64,000 nt of DNA from CAZYFH01 sp965197395 (GCA_965197395.1 CBDANB010000003.1:1-64000), one strand, 5' to 3'. Numbered from the stretch's first letter, positions 54,866 through 64,000 are shown. Translations and numbers: made by a program. Notes: generated from the letters alone by a model not told the origin.

Positions 54866-55552
54866 TCACGCGAGCGATTGTAGCACGCGGTCCCACGGCA
54901 CAACGCCCTCGCGCAGGAGCCGTGGCACGTCACCACGCGCGTCGATGATGGTCGACGGCGCGGCCCCGGGGGTCGGGCCCGCGTCGAGCACCACCTCGAG
55001 CGTCGCCCCGAAGATCTCGACGACCTCGGCCGCCGTCGTCGCCGCGACGCACCCGCTGCGGTTCGCACTGGTGGCAGTAATGGGATAATCGAAGAGACGC
55101 GCGAGCGCGCGCGCGACGGCGCTGGCCGGCACGCGCACCGCGACCGTTCGCCCCTCGCCGAGGAGCCGGTGGTCGAGCGTCGACGACGCATCGACGACAA
55201 GCGCGAGGGGACCCGGCCAGAAGCGCTGCGCGAGTCGGCGACCCACCGGGGTCAGCGACCCGACACCGGCCTCCGCCTGGGCGAGATCGGCCGCCACGAG
55301 GGGTATCGCCATCCCGGCCGGGCGGCGCTTGACGTGAAACAGCCGCTCGACGGCTGCCGGCTGACGTGGGTCGGCCGCCAGGCCGTAGAGGGTGTCGGTC
55401 GGATACCCAACCAGATGGCCGGCGGCCAAGGCGTCGGCCGCCGGACGAAGCCGATCAATGCGGGGCTGGTCCGGATCGAGCGAGAACTGCTGCGCGGCCA
55501 CGGGAGCACTCAGGGCGACGTCACCGCACGGCGCCCGCACCAAAAGACCCAA
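54866..55552 (-). CDS. Sua5/YciO/YrdC family (threonylcarbamoyl-AMP synthase-like)
   Basis: The protein has up to 228 residues. The nucleotide-binding core is visible in LVGYPTDTLYGLAADPRQPA, LFHVKRRPAGMAIPLV, RFWPGPLALVVDAS and PITATSANRSG, and the end is RGDVPRLLREGVVPWDRVLQ. It would make threonylcarbamoyl-adenylate for the t6A modification of tRNA. A GTG at 55498 (VAAQQFSLDP) may be the real start, as the first 18 residues are not family-like. Confidence 0.88.
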   Translation of the reverse strand: MGLLVRAPCGDVALSAPVAAQQFSLDPDQPRIDRLRPAADALAAGHLVGYPTDTLYGLAADPRQPAAVERLFHVKRRPAGMAIPLVAADLAQAEAGVGSLTPVGRRLAQRFWPGPLALVVDASSTLDHRLLGEGRTVAVRVPASAVARALARLFDYPITATSANRSGCVAATTAAEVVEIFGATLEVVLDAGPTPGAAPSTIIDARGDVPRLLREGVVPWDRVLQSLA

Positions 55553-55579
55553 CGAGTCCGTGCGTGCAGGACGCCGCGG

Positions 55580-57627
55580 TCACCTTGCGGCAATAGGGGC
55601 AGTGATGAACACCGGCTCTACCACCGCCGTCGATGTCGCCGGCGACTCAAACGACTCGTAGATGAAGATGTCGACGGCGTATGCGCCCGACTCCTGCGGC
55701 ACGCTCGCGTCGAACGAGAATGCGCCATTCGTCACATCGCCTTGCGTCGTGAGGTCATCGCCGCCACCGTATGGCATGAAGCGAATGATAATCGCGACGT
55801 AATCGGTATCGCCGTGAATGGCTGTGTCGATGCGTCCCGAGAGTGTGAGGCGCTGGTCCGTCGTCATCGTCCCGGCGAACGCCTGGTCCAGAATGAGGCC
55901 CCGCCAGTCGCTCGGGCCGAACGATGCGTTGCTGACCGGCAGCGCCTGGTTGATCTTTTCGTCGGTCAACGGGTTGATGTCGGTCGTGAGCGACGCGGCG
56001 CCGGCGGTTGTTTCCTTGAACGACCCGAAGCCGTTGTAGCTCCGCGTGCCCGAATCGACGCCCATGCGCTGGGCGTAAAAGTTGAACCAATCCATCGCCC
56101 GCTGCGGGAGCAGTCCGTCGCGCGAGATGACAATAAAGCCCACACGCACGTGCGTGAGGACCGAACCGGACCGGTCGCCATGCTGTTGCCTGATCTGATT
56201 CATCGTCACCGTCTGCGTATTTCCTGCGAGCGTGGTGCCGACCTCCGGAGCAGTGACGGTCTCTGGATCGAACTGCTTCTGATCCTCGAACACCTCGATA
56301 TCGGACACGCCCGACCCCTCTACCAGGCCCATGGCGTACCGCTGCGTCTGACTGTAGACGACCGGCGCGCCGGTCAAGCCAATCTGGAAATCCGACCCCA
56401 CCAGTCCGGCGAGGCCCGCGACCGGGGCGGTTCTCGTGGCAACGCGCGTGCCTCTGAGGACCGAACCAAGCAGCGTTTCACCTTGCGACGTCCCAAGTGC
56501 CGTCGCCGTGGCAACGTCCGGCTGCGACGCGAACGCTGTCAACGCCATGTGCGCGTCGGGCTCATGTCCTGCTGCCTCGACACCAATGAGCTCGGGGAGC
56601 TTGAGGTAATAGCCGTGTTGATGTCCGATTTCGTGCAGAAAGGTGGCGGGCCGGAACGCCTCACCTGCCGCGTACACCTCGTGGCCGCGCAGAATCCCTG
56701 CGCTCCCGTGGAGGCCGCTGTTGTCGAAGACAGGGAGACCGATTCCCGTGACGTCGTTCTTGACCACCCCATGAAAGCCCGCCCACGGACTCATCGCCGA
56801 CTTCTCGGGGATGATCGCCACGACCTCCATCGTGTCCTTGAGGCGCTGCAGCACGGCCTGCACGACGCCCTCGAGATCGTAGGCCTGGTCGCCCCCCTGC
56901 ACTCGCTCATCGCCGAAATCCCGGATGTGCAGATTCACGACGTGGCTCGCATACTGCCCCGCCTGCACCTCGACAAGTGTCGGGACGGTTCAGGCGGTGT
57001 GAATGTTTTAAGCACCGACTCTTCGAGGTTGGTCGACAGTAGCCGCACGCGAATCGGTTCGTGTGTTCGGATCGCGCCCCCGAATGCGCCGGACACGGGC
57101 TCCTCGACCACGACACCGGGCAGCTCCACCTCGCCGATCGGCACGGCCGGATTGTCGTGCCCATGGAAATAGCGAAGTGCCTCCGCGAGCACGCGGGCAG
57201 GCACCGTCCATTCGAAGATGCTGATCAATCGCCCGTCGACCGATCGTGTCGTCGCGCGCTCCAGCGTCACGACGACAAAACCCTCGTCGCTTCTCTCGTA
57301 CTGCCGTACCGTGAGCGTCGGGACGTCGCCGACGAACTCCATGACGACGCGAAAGTCCTCGGTTCGGTCTGGGGCGATGACGGGCGGAAAGACCTGGTAT
57401 CCGAGCGGGGCGTTGTCCTCCATCGCTACTGGCTGTATCAAGCCGAACTGGAGGCCAAGTTCGCGGCCTGTGGCACACACAGCGGGCACATCCTCCAGCG
57501 GGGCCGGCGGCCTCGCCAGCGTCGCCGGCGGCTGCTCCTCGACCCGCGCGTGTGCACCGGCGAGCACGACCGCCACCACGCCGATCGTGGCCATCCGGAC
57601 CCACACCTGTCGTCTCCTGCTCGTCAT
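55580..57627 (-). pseudogene. Secreted HExxH protein, paralogue 1, frameshifted
   Basis: The first frame (57627 to about 56990) has a signal peptide (MATIGVVAVVLAGAHA) and runs to LSTNLEESVLKTFTPPE. A one-base shift then leads into VPTLVEVQAGQYASHVVNLH and on to 55580. The second part holds the zinc motif in RPATFLHEIGHQHGYYLKLP, then WFNFYAQRMGVDSGTRSYNG and a beta-rich C-terminus. Alignment by eye with the intact paralogue at 58381-60435 shows the two frames together make one protein. The shift may be a mutation or a sequencing error. Substrate unknown. Confidence 0.75.
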
Positions 57628-57796
57628 GACCAGCTCCTCCGCTCCACAGGCTGGGAAGTATTCACGCTCGCCATTCTATCGCAACGCCGAAACGCACCTG
57701 AGGCTCAACGGCCAACCTGCACAGAACTGCACGCGCCTCGTTTCCCGCAGTGACAACCCTCTACAACGCTCCAACCGACGCAACCGAACCACTCGG

Positions 57797-58384
57797 TCAC
57801 CGTGTCTCAATCGGCTCGACGACCGGCTCAATGACCACGACGATGTCGCTGGGCACGCGAGTGTACGTTGGCGGCACACCCCCCTCGACCAGGTTCCACC
57901 CGGCCTGGGCGCCCGACTGATCTGGTCGCGGGTCCGATAACGCGACGAGTCGGTAGCCCCCGCGTCCCCCACTCCACGACAAGAAGTACGACTCGCCCGG
58001 ATCCCACGCGTCATCACCGTCCGCGTCGTCAAAGAGCGCGATGTCGCATGCCCCGCCGTCGTGCGCAGCCGGCGCCGGAAGCGCCAACACCTGGGACGCC
58101 GTCTCGACCGGGAACTCGCCCCTCCCAAGCGCGGCGCGGAACGCGTCTACCATTGCGCCGGCGTCGGCCACGGTCATGGTCCTCGGTGGTGATGCCTCGA
58201 AGCAGACGACGCCCAGCGTGCGACCCGCGACAAGATGCGCGCCCGGATCCCCGGTCCGCGCGCGTTCGAGGCCAAGCGCGACACGTACCGTGGCGGATGG
58301 CGCCTCCTGCGCACACGCCACGACGACGGCGACCACCGAGAACAGGCCGGCCATCCCGCCCCCCCGCCAGGCGGACGCCGTCAT
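57797..58384 (-). CDS. Secreted lipoprotein with EF-hand-like calcium loop
   Basis: The protein has 195 residues. The start has two possible Met; MAGLFSVVAVVVAC gives a lipobox Cys. Near the middle FDDADGDDAWDPGESYF is an EF-hand-type loop (D-x-D-x-D-x3-D-x2-E). It overlaps the 3' end of the HExxH paralogue 2 gene by 4 bp, so the two are coupled. The protein could bind or regulate its neighbour, which is inference from position. Confidence 0.72.
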   Translation of the reverse strand: MTASAWRGGGMAGLFSVVAVVVACAQEAPSATVRVALGLERARTGDPGAHLVAGRTLGVVCFEASPPRTMTVADAGAMVDAFRAALGRGEFPVETASQVLALPAPAAHDGGACDIALFDDADGDDAWDPGESYFLSWSGGRGGYRLVALSDPRPDQSGAQAGWNLVEGGVPPTYTRVPSDIVVVIEPVVEPIETR

Positions 58385-60435
58385 CGGACCTCGATGACCC
58401 GATACGACGAGGTCGGATACTGCGGGGTCGCATCGAAGAACGCGTAGGTTTCGAGCTGATAGGTCCCGGTGTCCACGGGCGACAACGTCACAGAAAAGCG
58501 GTTCCCGCTCACCGACGCGCAGTTAAAGGCCGCGTTGCCGACGTAGGGATCCAATCCGAGGCAGACGACGTTGTAGTCGTCGCGATCCGTCAGCGTCAGT
58601 TCGCCGGTGACGGTAAAGTCGCCAACCGGCAGACATCCGGCGATTGGATCGTCGAAGAGGAAACCGACGAGCGCGTTCCTCGCCACGCCGTGACACTGCG
58701 TGTCCGGACCCGGCTCGATCGGGTCGACCGGCCGAACGATCGCCGCCGCGACGGTCCCGGTCACGGCCTTGGGACGGATATCGGTCGTCATCACGGCCCG
58801 ACCGCCGGTGGCCTCCGAGAAGCTCGGGTAGCGGTCCCAGCTCGTCACACCGGTGGTCTCACCGAATCGCGCGGCGAAGAAGTTGTACCAACGCAGCTCT
58901 TCCGGCGAGAGCAGACCGGCGCGCGACACCACGATTGCCGCACGGCGGATCCGATCGACGACCGGCCCGTCGCGCGCGCCATCGGCCGCAAGAAGATCGT
59001 TCGCGGTGACCGCCACACGCTCACCCGTCACCGGGGTTCCGGCCGCCGGCGCCTCCGACGACGCGCTGCCATTCTCATCGACGAACTGTCCCTGGTCGAC
59101 GAACACCTGATACGCCGGCAGGTCATCGAGCGCCGTCAGCCCCATCCGATACAAGGTCAGGGGGTTGTAGACCACCGTGGGGGTCGTCGGCTCGATCGTG
59201 TACTCGCCGTCCTGTTCCGCAACCCGGCGCGTGGCCTCGAGCACCGCACCGGCCAGCACCTCGCCCGGGTAGAGCAGGGGCGTATGGTCCTCGGGGTCGT
59301 GCCCCCGGCGATCGAGCGCAGAGCGGGCGCCCGGCACCGGGAGCGTGACCGTGTCCCAGATCCCGCTGTATTCACTCCATTGATGCGCAGTCTCGTGGAG
59401 CATCGTGCGGTTCGAGGCGAATCCCCCGGGCGGATACCCCTCGACTGCCTGGAGCATGCCGTTGCTGCCGTACGCGGCGCTGTCGTCTGCGATCGGTAGG
59501 CCAAGGCCGGTCACCGGATTCCGGACGACACGATGAAAGCCGAACCCGTCGGTGAATTCCGTGTGTTGGCTGACGACGGCGAGCACGTCGTAGTCGTCGG
59601 CGAAGTGCTCGTAGAACGTCTGCGCCACCGACTCCAGGTCGAACGCCGTGTCGCCGCCGCTCACGCGCGAATCGCCATAGTCCCGCCCCCAGATGTTCAC
59701 GACATCACTCGAGAACTGCACGTCGTCGGCCACCTGCGTGATCACCGCCTCGGGCAGGTTCGGCAGTGTCATTTGAAGATAGACGAACTGCCGGTCGCCG
59801 GGTGCCGCGGCGCCCGCCGGCGCGGCAGCGGCAGAGGCAGCGCCGGGCGCCCCCACGCCTGCCGACGCGACGGCGGCTGGGCCCGGCGCCACCACGTCGC
59901 CGAAGAAGAGGAACGGGTGATCGACACCCCAGGAATAGCGCCGTAGGAGGCCGCGCAGCACCTCCACGCTCCACGTGGGATTGAAGACGCTGACCATCCG
60001 CCCGGCCACCGCATTCGTCCCCGTCCGCGTCCAGGTTTCAGCGACGCGCTTGGAGTCGGCGTCAGGGTCGACCCGCTCGAAGGTCAGCGTCTCGTGGTCG
60101 CCGAGGATCAGCAGATTCGAGAACCCGAAGTCTCCGGTGTGCGTCGGGCTGAGGTGTCTCGGAAACTGATCAGCGCGCAGCAAGTGGCCATCGTCCAGCG
60201 GTCCGGCGTTGACAACACCTGCTCGACGCAGCCGATCAGCGTGCGTCCCGCACCACCGGAGTGGCTCGACCGCCGCCGGCTCCGTGGAGAGGGCAAGCGG
60301 CGCGTAGACCGAGGTGAGACCCTGTGCGGACTGCGGCCCCTGGCTCAACAGCAACACCACACTTGCCGTGGGACCGATCCGCCGTCTTGCCACTGCGGTC
60401 ATCGTTGCAAATCCCGTGACACACCCCGTGATCAC
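58381..60435 (-). CDS. Secreted HExxH metalloprotease-like protein, paralogue 2, intact
   Basis: The protein has 684 residues, or 673 from the internal Met at 60402, which gives a better signal peptide (MTAVARRRIGPTASVVLLLS). An Ala/Pro/Gly-rich linker (GVGAPGAASAAAAPAGAAAP) divides an N-terminal part from the catalytic-like part with NRTMLHETAHQWSEYSGIWD (HExxH). After that come RRAAIVVSRAGLLSPEELRW and YNFFAARFGETTGVTSWDRY. A C-terminal beta domain ends SSYRVIEVR. No named protease family is certain; gluzincin-type zinc peptidase is the best guess. It is part of a three-gene paralogous set. Confidence 0.78.
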   Translation of the reverse strand: MITGCVTGFATMTAVARRRIGPTASVVLLLSQGPQSAQGLTSVYAPLALSTEPAAVEPLRWCGTHADRLRRAGVVNAGPLDDGHLLRADQFPRHLSPTHTGDFGFSNLLILGDHETLTFERVDPDADSKRVAETWTRTGTNAVAGRMVSVFNPTWSVEVLRGLLRRYSWGVDHPFLFFGDVVAPGPAAVASAGVGAPGAASAAAAPAGAAAPGDRQFVYLQMTLPNLPEAVITQVADDVQFSSDVVNIWGRDYGDSRVSGGDTAFDLESVAQTFYEHFADDYDVLAVVSQHTEFTDGFGFHRVVRNPVTGLGLPIADDSAAYGSNGMLQAVEGYPPGGFASNRTMLHETAHQWSEYSGIWDTVTLPVPGARSALDRRGHDPEDHTPLLYPGEVLAGAVLEATRRVAEQDGEYTIEPTTPTVVYNPLTLYRMGLTALDDLPAYQVFVDQGQFVDENGSASSEAPAAGTPVTGERVAVTANDLLAADGARDGPVVDRIRRAAIVVSRAGLLSPEELRWYNFFAARFGETTGVTSWDRYPSFSEATGGRAVMTTDIRPKAVTGTVAAAIVRPVDPIEPGPDTQCHGVARNALVGFLFDDPIAGCLPVGDFTVTGELTLTDRDDYNVVCLGLDPYVGNAAFNCASVSGNRFSVTLSPVDTGTYQLETYAFFDATPQYPTSSYRVIEVR

Positions 60436-60553
60436 GAGCCAATCCTCAGTCTAGCGATCAAATCGTGCCAACCGCCGCGCGGCTGGCACGCGTTGCGCAC
60501 GACATGGCGCTCGTTGCGATCACAATGCTGTCGCGGGTCCGCGAAATCGTGTT

Positions 60554-60590
60554 CTAGCATCCCGTGGTGACTTTCACCACGGGCCGCTAG
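60554..60590. repeat. 37-bp palindromic relic bounded by CTAG
   Basis: CTAG-CATCCCGTGGTGA followed by CTTTCACCACGGGCCG-CTAG joins two near-perfect inverted ends like those of the IS1182-like element (CAGCCCGTGGTGAAAG). Nothing lies between them. It looks like an element deleted down to its tips, or a minimal hairpin insertion. Confidence 0.65.
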
Positions 60591-61237
60591 TTGCCGTGGG
60601 AGACCCCCCGGCTTTGCCGGGGCGGCCAGCAGCGTTTGACGTATCCGGGAGTCGCGTGAGGAAACTCCTTCCCGTGAGCCGCACAAGCATCACGAGAAGG
60701 AGTCCTCATGACGACGTACCGAAGTCTCAATCATACGAAATGGCACTGCCAGTATCACGTAGTGTTCATTCCGAAGTACCGGAAGAAAGCGATGTATGGA
60801 GGCGTCCGGCAGCAGCTGGGCGAGGTGCTGCGGCAGCTGGCGCGGCACCGCGAGAGCCAGGTGGAGGAGGGGCATCTGCTGCCCGACCACGTCCACATGT
60901 TGGTGTCGATCCCCCCGAAGTACTCGGTGGCGCAGGTGATCGGGTATCTCAAGGGGAAGAGCGCGATCCACATCGCTCGGGAGTTTGCGGGGCGGTCCCG
61001 GAACTTCGTGGGGCAGCACTTCTGGGCGCGCGGGTATTTTGTCTCGACGGTGGGCCGTGATGAACGGATCATCCGGGACTATATCCAGCAGCAGGAGCGA
61101 GAGGATCGGCGGCTGGATCAGTTGCCGTTGGACTAGAGCCGCCACCGTCAGGTGGCTCAAGTGACCGCGCAGCGGTCACGTCAGCCGCTTTGAGCGGCTC
61201 ACAACTAAAGCCCCCGGCTTTGCCGGGGGATACTTAC
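60591..61237 (+). mobile_element. IS200/IS605-group element, left copy
   Basis: It begins TTGCCGTGGGAGACC directly after CTAG and ends with four hairpins and GGGGGATACTTAC. It is the exact mirror of 62431-63077 as far as I compared. Both belong to the same subgroup as the copy at 9033. Confidence 0.9.
60708..61136 (+). CDS. tnpA: IS200/IS605 TnpA, Y1 HUH transposase (left copy)
   Basis: The protein has 142 residues, complete. The HUH pair is in LPDHVHMLVSIPP and the nucleophile Tyr in ERIIRDYIQQQ. Y1 transposases move single-stranded DNA by recognising the hairpins at the ends. AGAAGGAG stands before the ATG. The frame is intact, so it may be active. Confidence 0.93.
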   Translation: MTTYRSLNHTKWHCQYHVVFIPKYRKKAMYGGVRQQLGEVLRQLARHRESQVEEGHLLPDHVHMLVSIPPKYSVAQVIGYLKGKSAIHIAREFAGRSRNFVGQHFWARGYFVSTVGRDERIIRDYIQQQEREDRRLDQLPLD

Positions 61238-62431
61238 TCCCCTTGATCTTTGATTTCTTCAAAAAGTCGTTGGTCATCTGGGGCCACCGTGGACTTGAAC
61301 GGTGCGCTGTCCGAACCGCTTCACCTTCGCGAGAATTTCGTCGGCTGTCTTTGTCCACTTGAAGGGTTTGCCCTCGTCGTTGTGGGCGTCCACGTAGGCG
61401 TAGATGGCTTGGCGCAGCGCGTGCGGGCTGGAATGTGTTCCGCGCTTGAGGGCGTGTTCGGTGAGAAGGCCAAAGAACCGCTCGACGAGGTTGAGCCAGG
61501 CGGAGTAGGTCGGCGTAAAGTGGAACTGGAAGCGCGGGTGGCGGGCCACCCATCGTTTGACCAACGGGGACTTATGCGCCGAGAGATTGTCGAGGATCAC
61601 GTGGACGGTGAGGGCGGAGTGCACCCGCTCGTCGATCTCGCGCAGGAAGCTCACGAAATCCCTCGACCGATGCGGCTTCTTGGTTTGCGCAACGACCTGG
61701 CCGGTCGCGACGTTGAGCGCCGCGAAGAGGTCCACCGTGCCATGGCGGATGTAGTTGTGCGTCTGGCGTTCGGGGCGACCCAGGTCCATCGGCAGAATCG
61801 GCTGCGCCCGCTCGAGGGCTTGAATCTGAGGCTTTTCGTCGAATGACAAGACGACGGCGTGGTCGGGTGGGTTCAGGTAGAGGCCGACAATGTCCCGCAC
61901 CTTCTCGATGAACAGCGGGTCGTCGGAGATCTTGAAGGATTCCACGACATGCGGCTGCAACCCGAAAGTGCGCCAGATGCGGCCCACGGTAGAGGCGCTG
62001 ACGCCAGCGTGCTCCGCCATCTTGCGGGTGCTCCAGTGGGTCCGCCCCTTCGGCTTACTTTCCAACGTCGTGACGAGGATCGACTCGACATCCGCATCGG
62101 ACAGGGTCCGTGGGGCTCCGGGCTTGGGCTCGTCGTACAGCGCGTCCACGCGACCTACCCTAAACCGCTGTCGCCACTTGCCGACCGTCACGTTCGAGCA
62201 GCGCAGTTTCGCCGCGACCGCCACGTTCGATTCGCCACGCGTGCTCCTCAGGACGATCCTTGCCCGCAAGGCCACGTGCCGATTCGTTCGGGCGCGCCTG
62301 GCGAGCCGCTCAAGTTCTACGCGCTCTGCGGCGGTGACTTCCAATCTCGCTTTGGGCCGACCTGTTCTTGCCATGCCGCCCAATACATCACAGCCGACAC
62401 ACTATTTGAAGCTTTTTCAGACACAGGGGAG
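61237..62431 (-). mobile_element. IS630-family insertion sequence, copy 2
   Basis: The same 1193-bp core (TCCCC to GGGGA) as the copy at 25526 sits between two inverted IS200 copies. The flanks are TTAC on the left and GTAA on the right, that is TA next to each end but in mirror-image context. In a simple insertion the outer sequence would be continuous; here each side is an IS200 end. Confidence 0.88.
61274..62383 (-). CDS. IS630-family transposase (copy 2)
   Basis: The protein has 369 residues, complete, with VVLSFDEKPQIQAL, HVILDNLSAHKSPLVKRW and AWLNLVERFFGLL as DDE motifs. It differs from copy 1 at the Val before the last catalytic Glu (Ala in copy 1). Confidence 0.92.
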   Translation of the reverse strand: MGGMARTGRPKARLEVTAAERVELERLARRARTNRHVALRARIVLRSTRGESNVAVAAKLRCSNVTVGKWRQRFRVGRVDALYDEPKPGAPRTLSDADVESILVTTLESKPKGRTHWSTRKMAEHAGVSASTVGRIWRTFGLQPHVVESFKISDDPLFIEKVRDIVGLYLNPPDHAVVLSFDEKPQIQALERAQPILPMDLGRPERQTHNYIRHGTVDLFAALNVATGQVVAQTKKPHRSRDFVSFLREIDERVHSALTVHVILDNLSAHKSPLVKRWVARHPRFQFHFTPTYSAWLNLVERFFGLLTEHALKRGTHSSPHALRQAIYAYVDAHNDEGKPFKWTKTADEILAKVKRFGQRTVQVHGGPR

Positions 62432-63077
62432 TAAGTATCCCCCGGCAAAGCCGGGGGCTTTAGTTGTGAGCCGCTCAAAGCGGCTGACGTGACCGCTGCG
62501 CGGTCACTTGAGCCACCTGACGGTGGCGGCTCTAGTCCAACGGCAACTGATCCAGCCGCCGATCCTCTCGCTCCTGCTGCTGGATATAGTCCCGGATGAT
62601 CCGTTCATCACGGCCCACCGTCGAGACAAAATACCCGCGCGCCCAGAAGTGCTGCCCCACGAAGTTCCGGGACCGCCCCGCAAACTCCCGAGCGATGTGG
62701 ATCGCGCTCTTCCCCTTGAGATACCCGATCACCTGCGCCACCGAGTACTTCGGGGGGATCGACACCAACATGTGGACGTGGTCGGGCAGCAGATGCCCCT
62801 CCTCCACCTGGCTCTCGCGGTGCCGCGCCAGCTGCCGCAGCACCTCGCCCAGCTGCTGCCGGACGCCTCCATACATCGCTTTCTTCCGGTACTTCGGAAT
62901 GAACACTACGTGATACTGGCAGTGCCATTTCGTATGATTGAGACTTCGGTACGTCGTCATGAGGACTCCTTCTCGTGATGCTTGTGCGGCTCACGGGAAG
63001 GAGTTTCCTCACGCGACTCCCGGATACGTCAAACGCTGCTGGCCGCCCCGGCAAAGCCGGGGGGTCTCCCACGGCAA
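62431..63077 (-). mobile_element. IS200/IS605-group element, right copy
   Basis: It is the inverted twin of the left copy. The structured end (GTAAGTATCCCCCGG) faces the IS630 element. The other end abuts CTAG at 63078-63081, which also contains the stop codon of the HExxH paralogue 3. Confidence 0.9.
62532..62960 (-). CDS. tnpA: IS200/IS605 TnpA, Y1 HUH transposase (right copy)
   Basis: The protein has 142 residues, identical in sequence to the left-copy protein. The HUH and Tyr motifs are intact (PDHVHMLVSIPP, RDYIQQQ). The frame is complete. Confidence 0.93.
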   Translation of the reverse strand: MTTYRSLNHTKWHCQYHVVFIPKYRKKAMYGGVRQQLGEVLRQLARHRESQVEEGHLLPDHVHMLVSIPPKYSVAQVIGYLKGKSAIHIAREFAGRSRNFVGQHFWARGYFVSTVGRDERIIRDYIQQQEREDRRLDQLPLD

Positions 63078-64000
63078 CTAGCGAACCTCGATGCCCGACA
63101 CCCACGCCAGCGGCGGCTCGGAGGACCCGGACTGCGCGAAGAGGTAGATTTCCAGCGTGTAGCGCCCCGCCTGCGCCTCGCTGAATCGCACCGGGAGCGA
63201 GAATTGCTCGGCCGTCGTCGACGCACAGATGAAGACCTCGTTGGGGTCCGGGCTCCCGTATCGCTGCCATCGCGCGCAGGCAATCGCCGCGTCGCGAAGC
63301 TCCTCGGCCGTGATCGTCCCGGCAGTGGTGACCTGCTGGCCAACCGGCACCACCGCCGGCACCGCAGCGGACAGCCGCACGCCGGGAAACTCTCCAGGGT
63401 CGATCGGCAGGCTCGACACCGACGGTGGTCGGTCGTCGGCGAGTGACGTGTGCGCGGTCGGGTGAATCGCGGTCTCCAGAGGAACCCGCCCGCCCGTGGC
63501 CTCAAAGAACGACGGCAGCCCCGTCCACGACGTCGTGCCGCTGGTGCGCGCATGCCGCGCAGACAGGAAGTTCCAGTAGTCCATCTCGGCCTTCGAGAGA
63601 AGCGCGCCCCGGGACACGACGACCGTCGCCCGCCGCCACCGCGTTTCCACCGGACCGTCGCGCGCACCGTGCCGCGCAATGATGTCGTTGATGTGCACGG
63701 CGTCCGACCCGCCCCGCACGACAGTGCCTGGATCAGGTTCGCCTGACGCCTCGGGTCGTGCCGGATCCGTCTCGTCGAGCTGACGCTGATCGGCGAATAC
63801 GCGCAGCTCCGGCACCGCCGCAAGGCCGACGAGCCCCATCCGATAGCGGGTGGTCGCGTGCGCGATCACGCCCCCCCCTGATCGCTCCACCACGAACGCC
63901 GCATCGGCGCCCGGCGCCTCCTCGGCACGGCCCACACGGCGCGTCGCCTGGAGCGCGGCGCCCGTGTAGGCCGCACCGGGTGTCAGGAGCGGCGTGTGCT
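63078..64000 (-). CDS. Secreted HExxH-family protein, paralogue 3, C-terminal part
   Basis: The frame is open to the window edge, so the start and the zinc motif lie outside. HTPLLTPGAAYTGAALQATR and TTRYRMGLVGLAAVPELRVF align with the middle of paralogue 2 (HTPLLYPGEVLAGAVLEATR; LYRMGLTALDDLPAYQVF). RRATVVVSRGALLSKAEMDY and WNFLSARHARTSGTTSWTGL align with its next part. It ends SGIEVR. The TAG stop lies in the CTAG that borders the IS200 copy. Confidence 0.8.
   Translation of the reverse strand, partial: HTPLLTPGAAYTGAALQATRRVGRAEEAPGADAAFVVERSGGGVIAHATTRYRMGLVGLAAVPELRVFADQRQLDETDPARPEASGEPDPGTVVRGGSDAVHINDIIARHGARDGPVETRWRRATVVVSRGALLSKAEMDYWNFLSARHARTSGTTSWTGLPSFFEATGGRVPLETAIHPTAHTSLADDRPPSVSSLPIDPGEFPGVRLSAAVPAVVPVGQQVTTAGTITAEELRDAAIACARWQRYGSPDPNEVFICASTTAEQFSLPVRFSEAQAGRYTLEIYLFAQSGSSEPPLAWVSGIEVR

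Overview
The window is GC-rich, densely coded bacterial chromosome. The block yicC-gmk-coaBC-uracil-DNA glycosylase-priA, the Ser/Thr kinase fragments with PD40 propellers, and many secreted or coiled-coil proteins of unknown family suggest Acidobacteriota, perhaps Vicinamibacteria. That assignment is inference from gene content; no 16S gene is present.

Region 1 (1-8981, nearly all minus strand): the start of a subclass B3-like metallo-beta-lactamase, a remnant of alpha-glucan phosphorylase, and an operon for corrinoid-dependent methyl transfer. In transcription order the operon holds a 2-hydroxyacid dehydrogenase, an unknown protein, a UroD-fold methyltransferase, a corrinoid protein, a small four-cysteine protein, a RACo-type reductive activator and a homocysteine S-methyltransferase. 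An IS1182-like element sits exactly where the corrinoid gene overlapped the four-cysteine gene.

Region 2 (about 9030-28760): an insertion-sequence island. It carries IS200/IS605, IS6, ISL3 (two near-identical copies), IS256 (one truncated copy, one mosaic, one relic), IS66, IS630, IS21 and IS91 remnants, and two families of short non-autonomous elements. Many ends and target duplications can be read, so host genes can be rebuilt: an HD-GYP phosphodiesterase, a DegT-type aminotransferase with its GNAT partner, a Ser/Thr kinase/PD40 protein, a receiver-PilZ protein, a PLD-family protein and one unrecognised gene. An intact stand-alone ribosomal protein bS18 gene also lies here. A tRNA-Pro(GGG) gene marks the right edge.

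Region 3 (28941-41765): conserved housekeeping genes. These are a MerR-like regulator, der, an HU-family gene with a clear sigma-70 promoter, an M50 protease, and a tightly overlapped minus-strand operon: ugd, truncated galE, msbA-like ABC exporter, yicC, gmk, coaBC, UDG and priA.

Region 4 (41923-49815, plus strand): an exopolysaccharide or O-antigen locus with five glycosyltransferases, a polyprenyl-phosphate sugar-phosphotransferase and a UDP-glucuronate decarboxylase. With ugd it would supply UDP-glucuronate and UDP-xylose.

Region 5 (49868-64000, minus strand): a 910-residue coiled-coil protein, pgsA, a TPR lipoprotein, a Sua5/YciO/YrdC protein, then three paralogous secreted HExxH proteins (one frameshifted, one intact, one running off the window) with an EF-hand-like lipoprotein. 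An inverted IS200-IS630-IS200 array lies between the last two paralogues.
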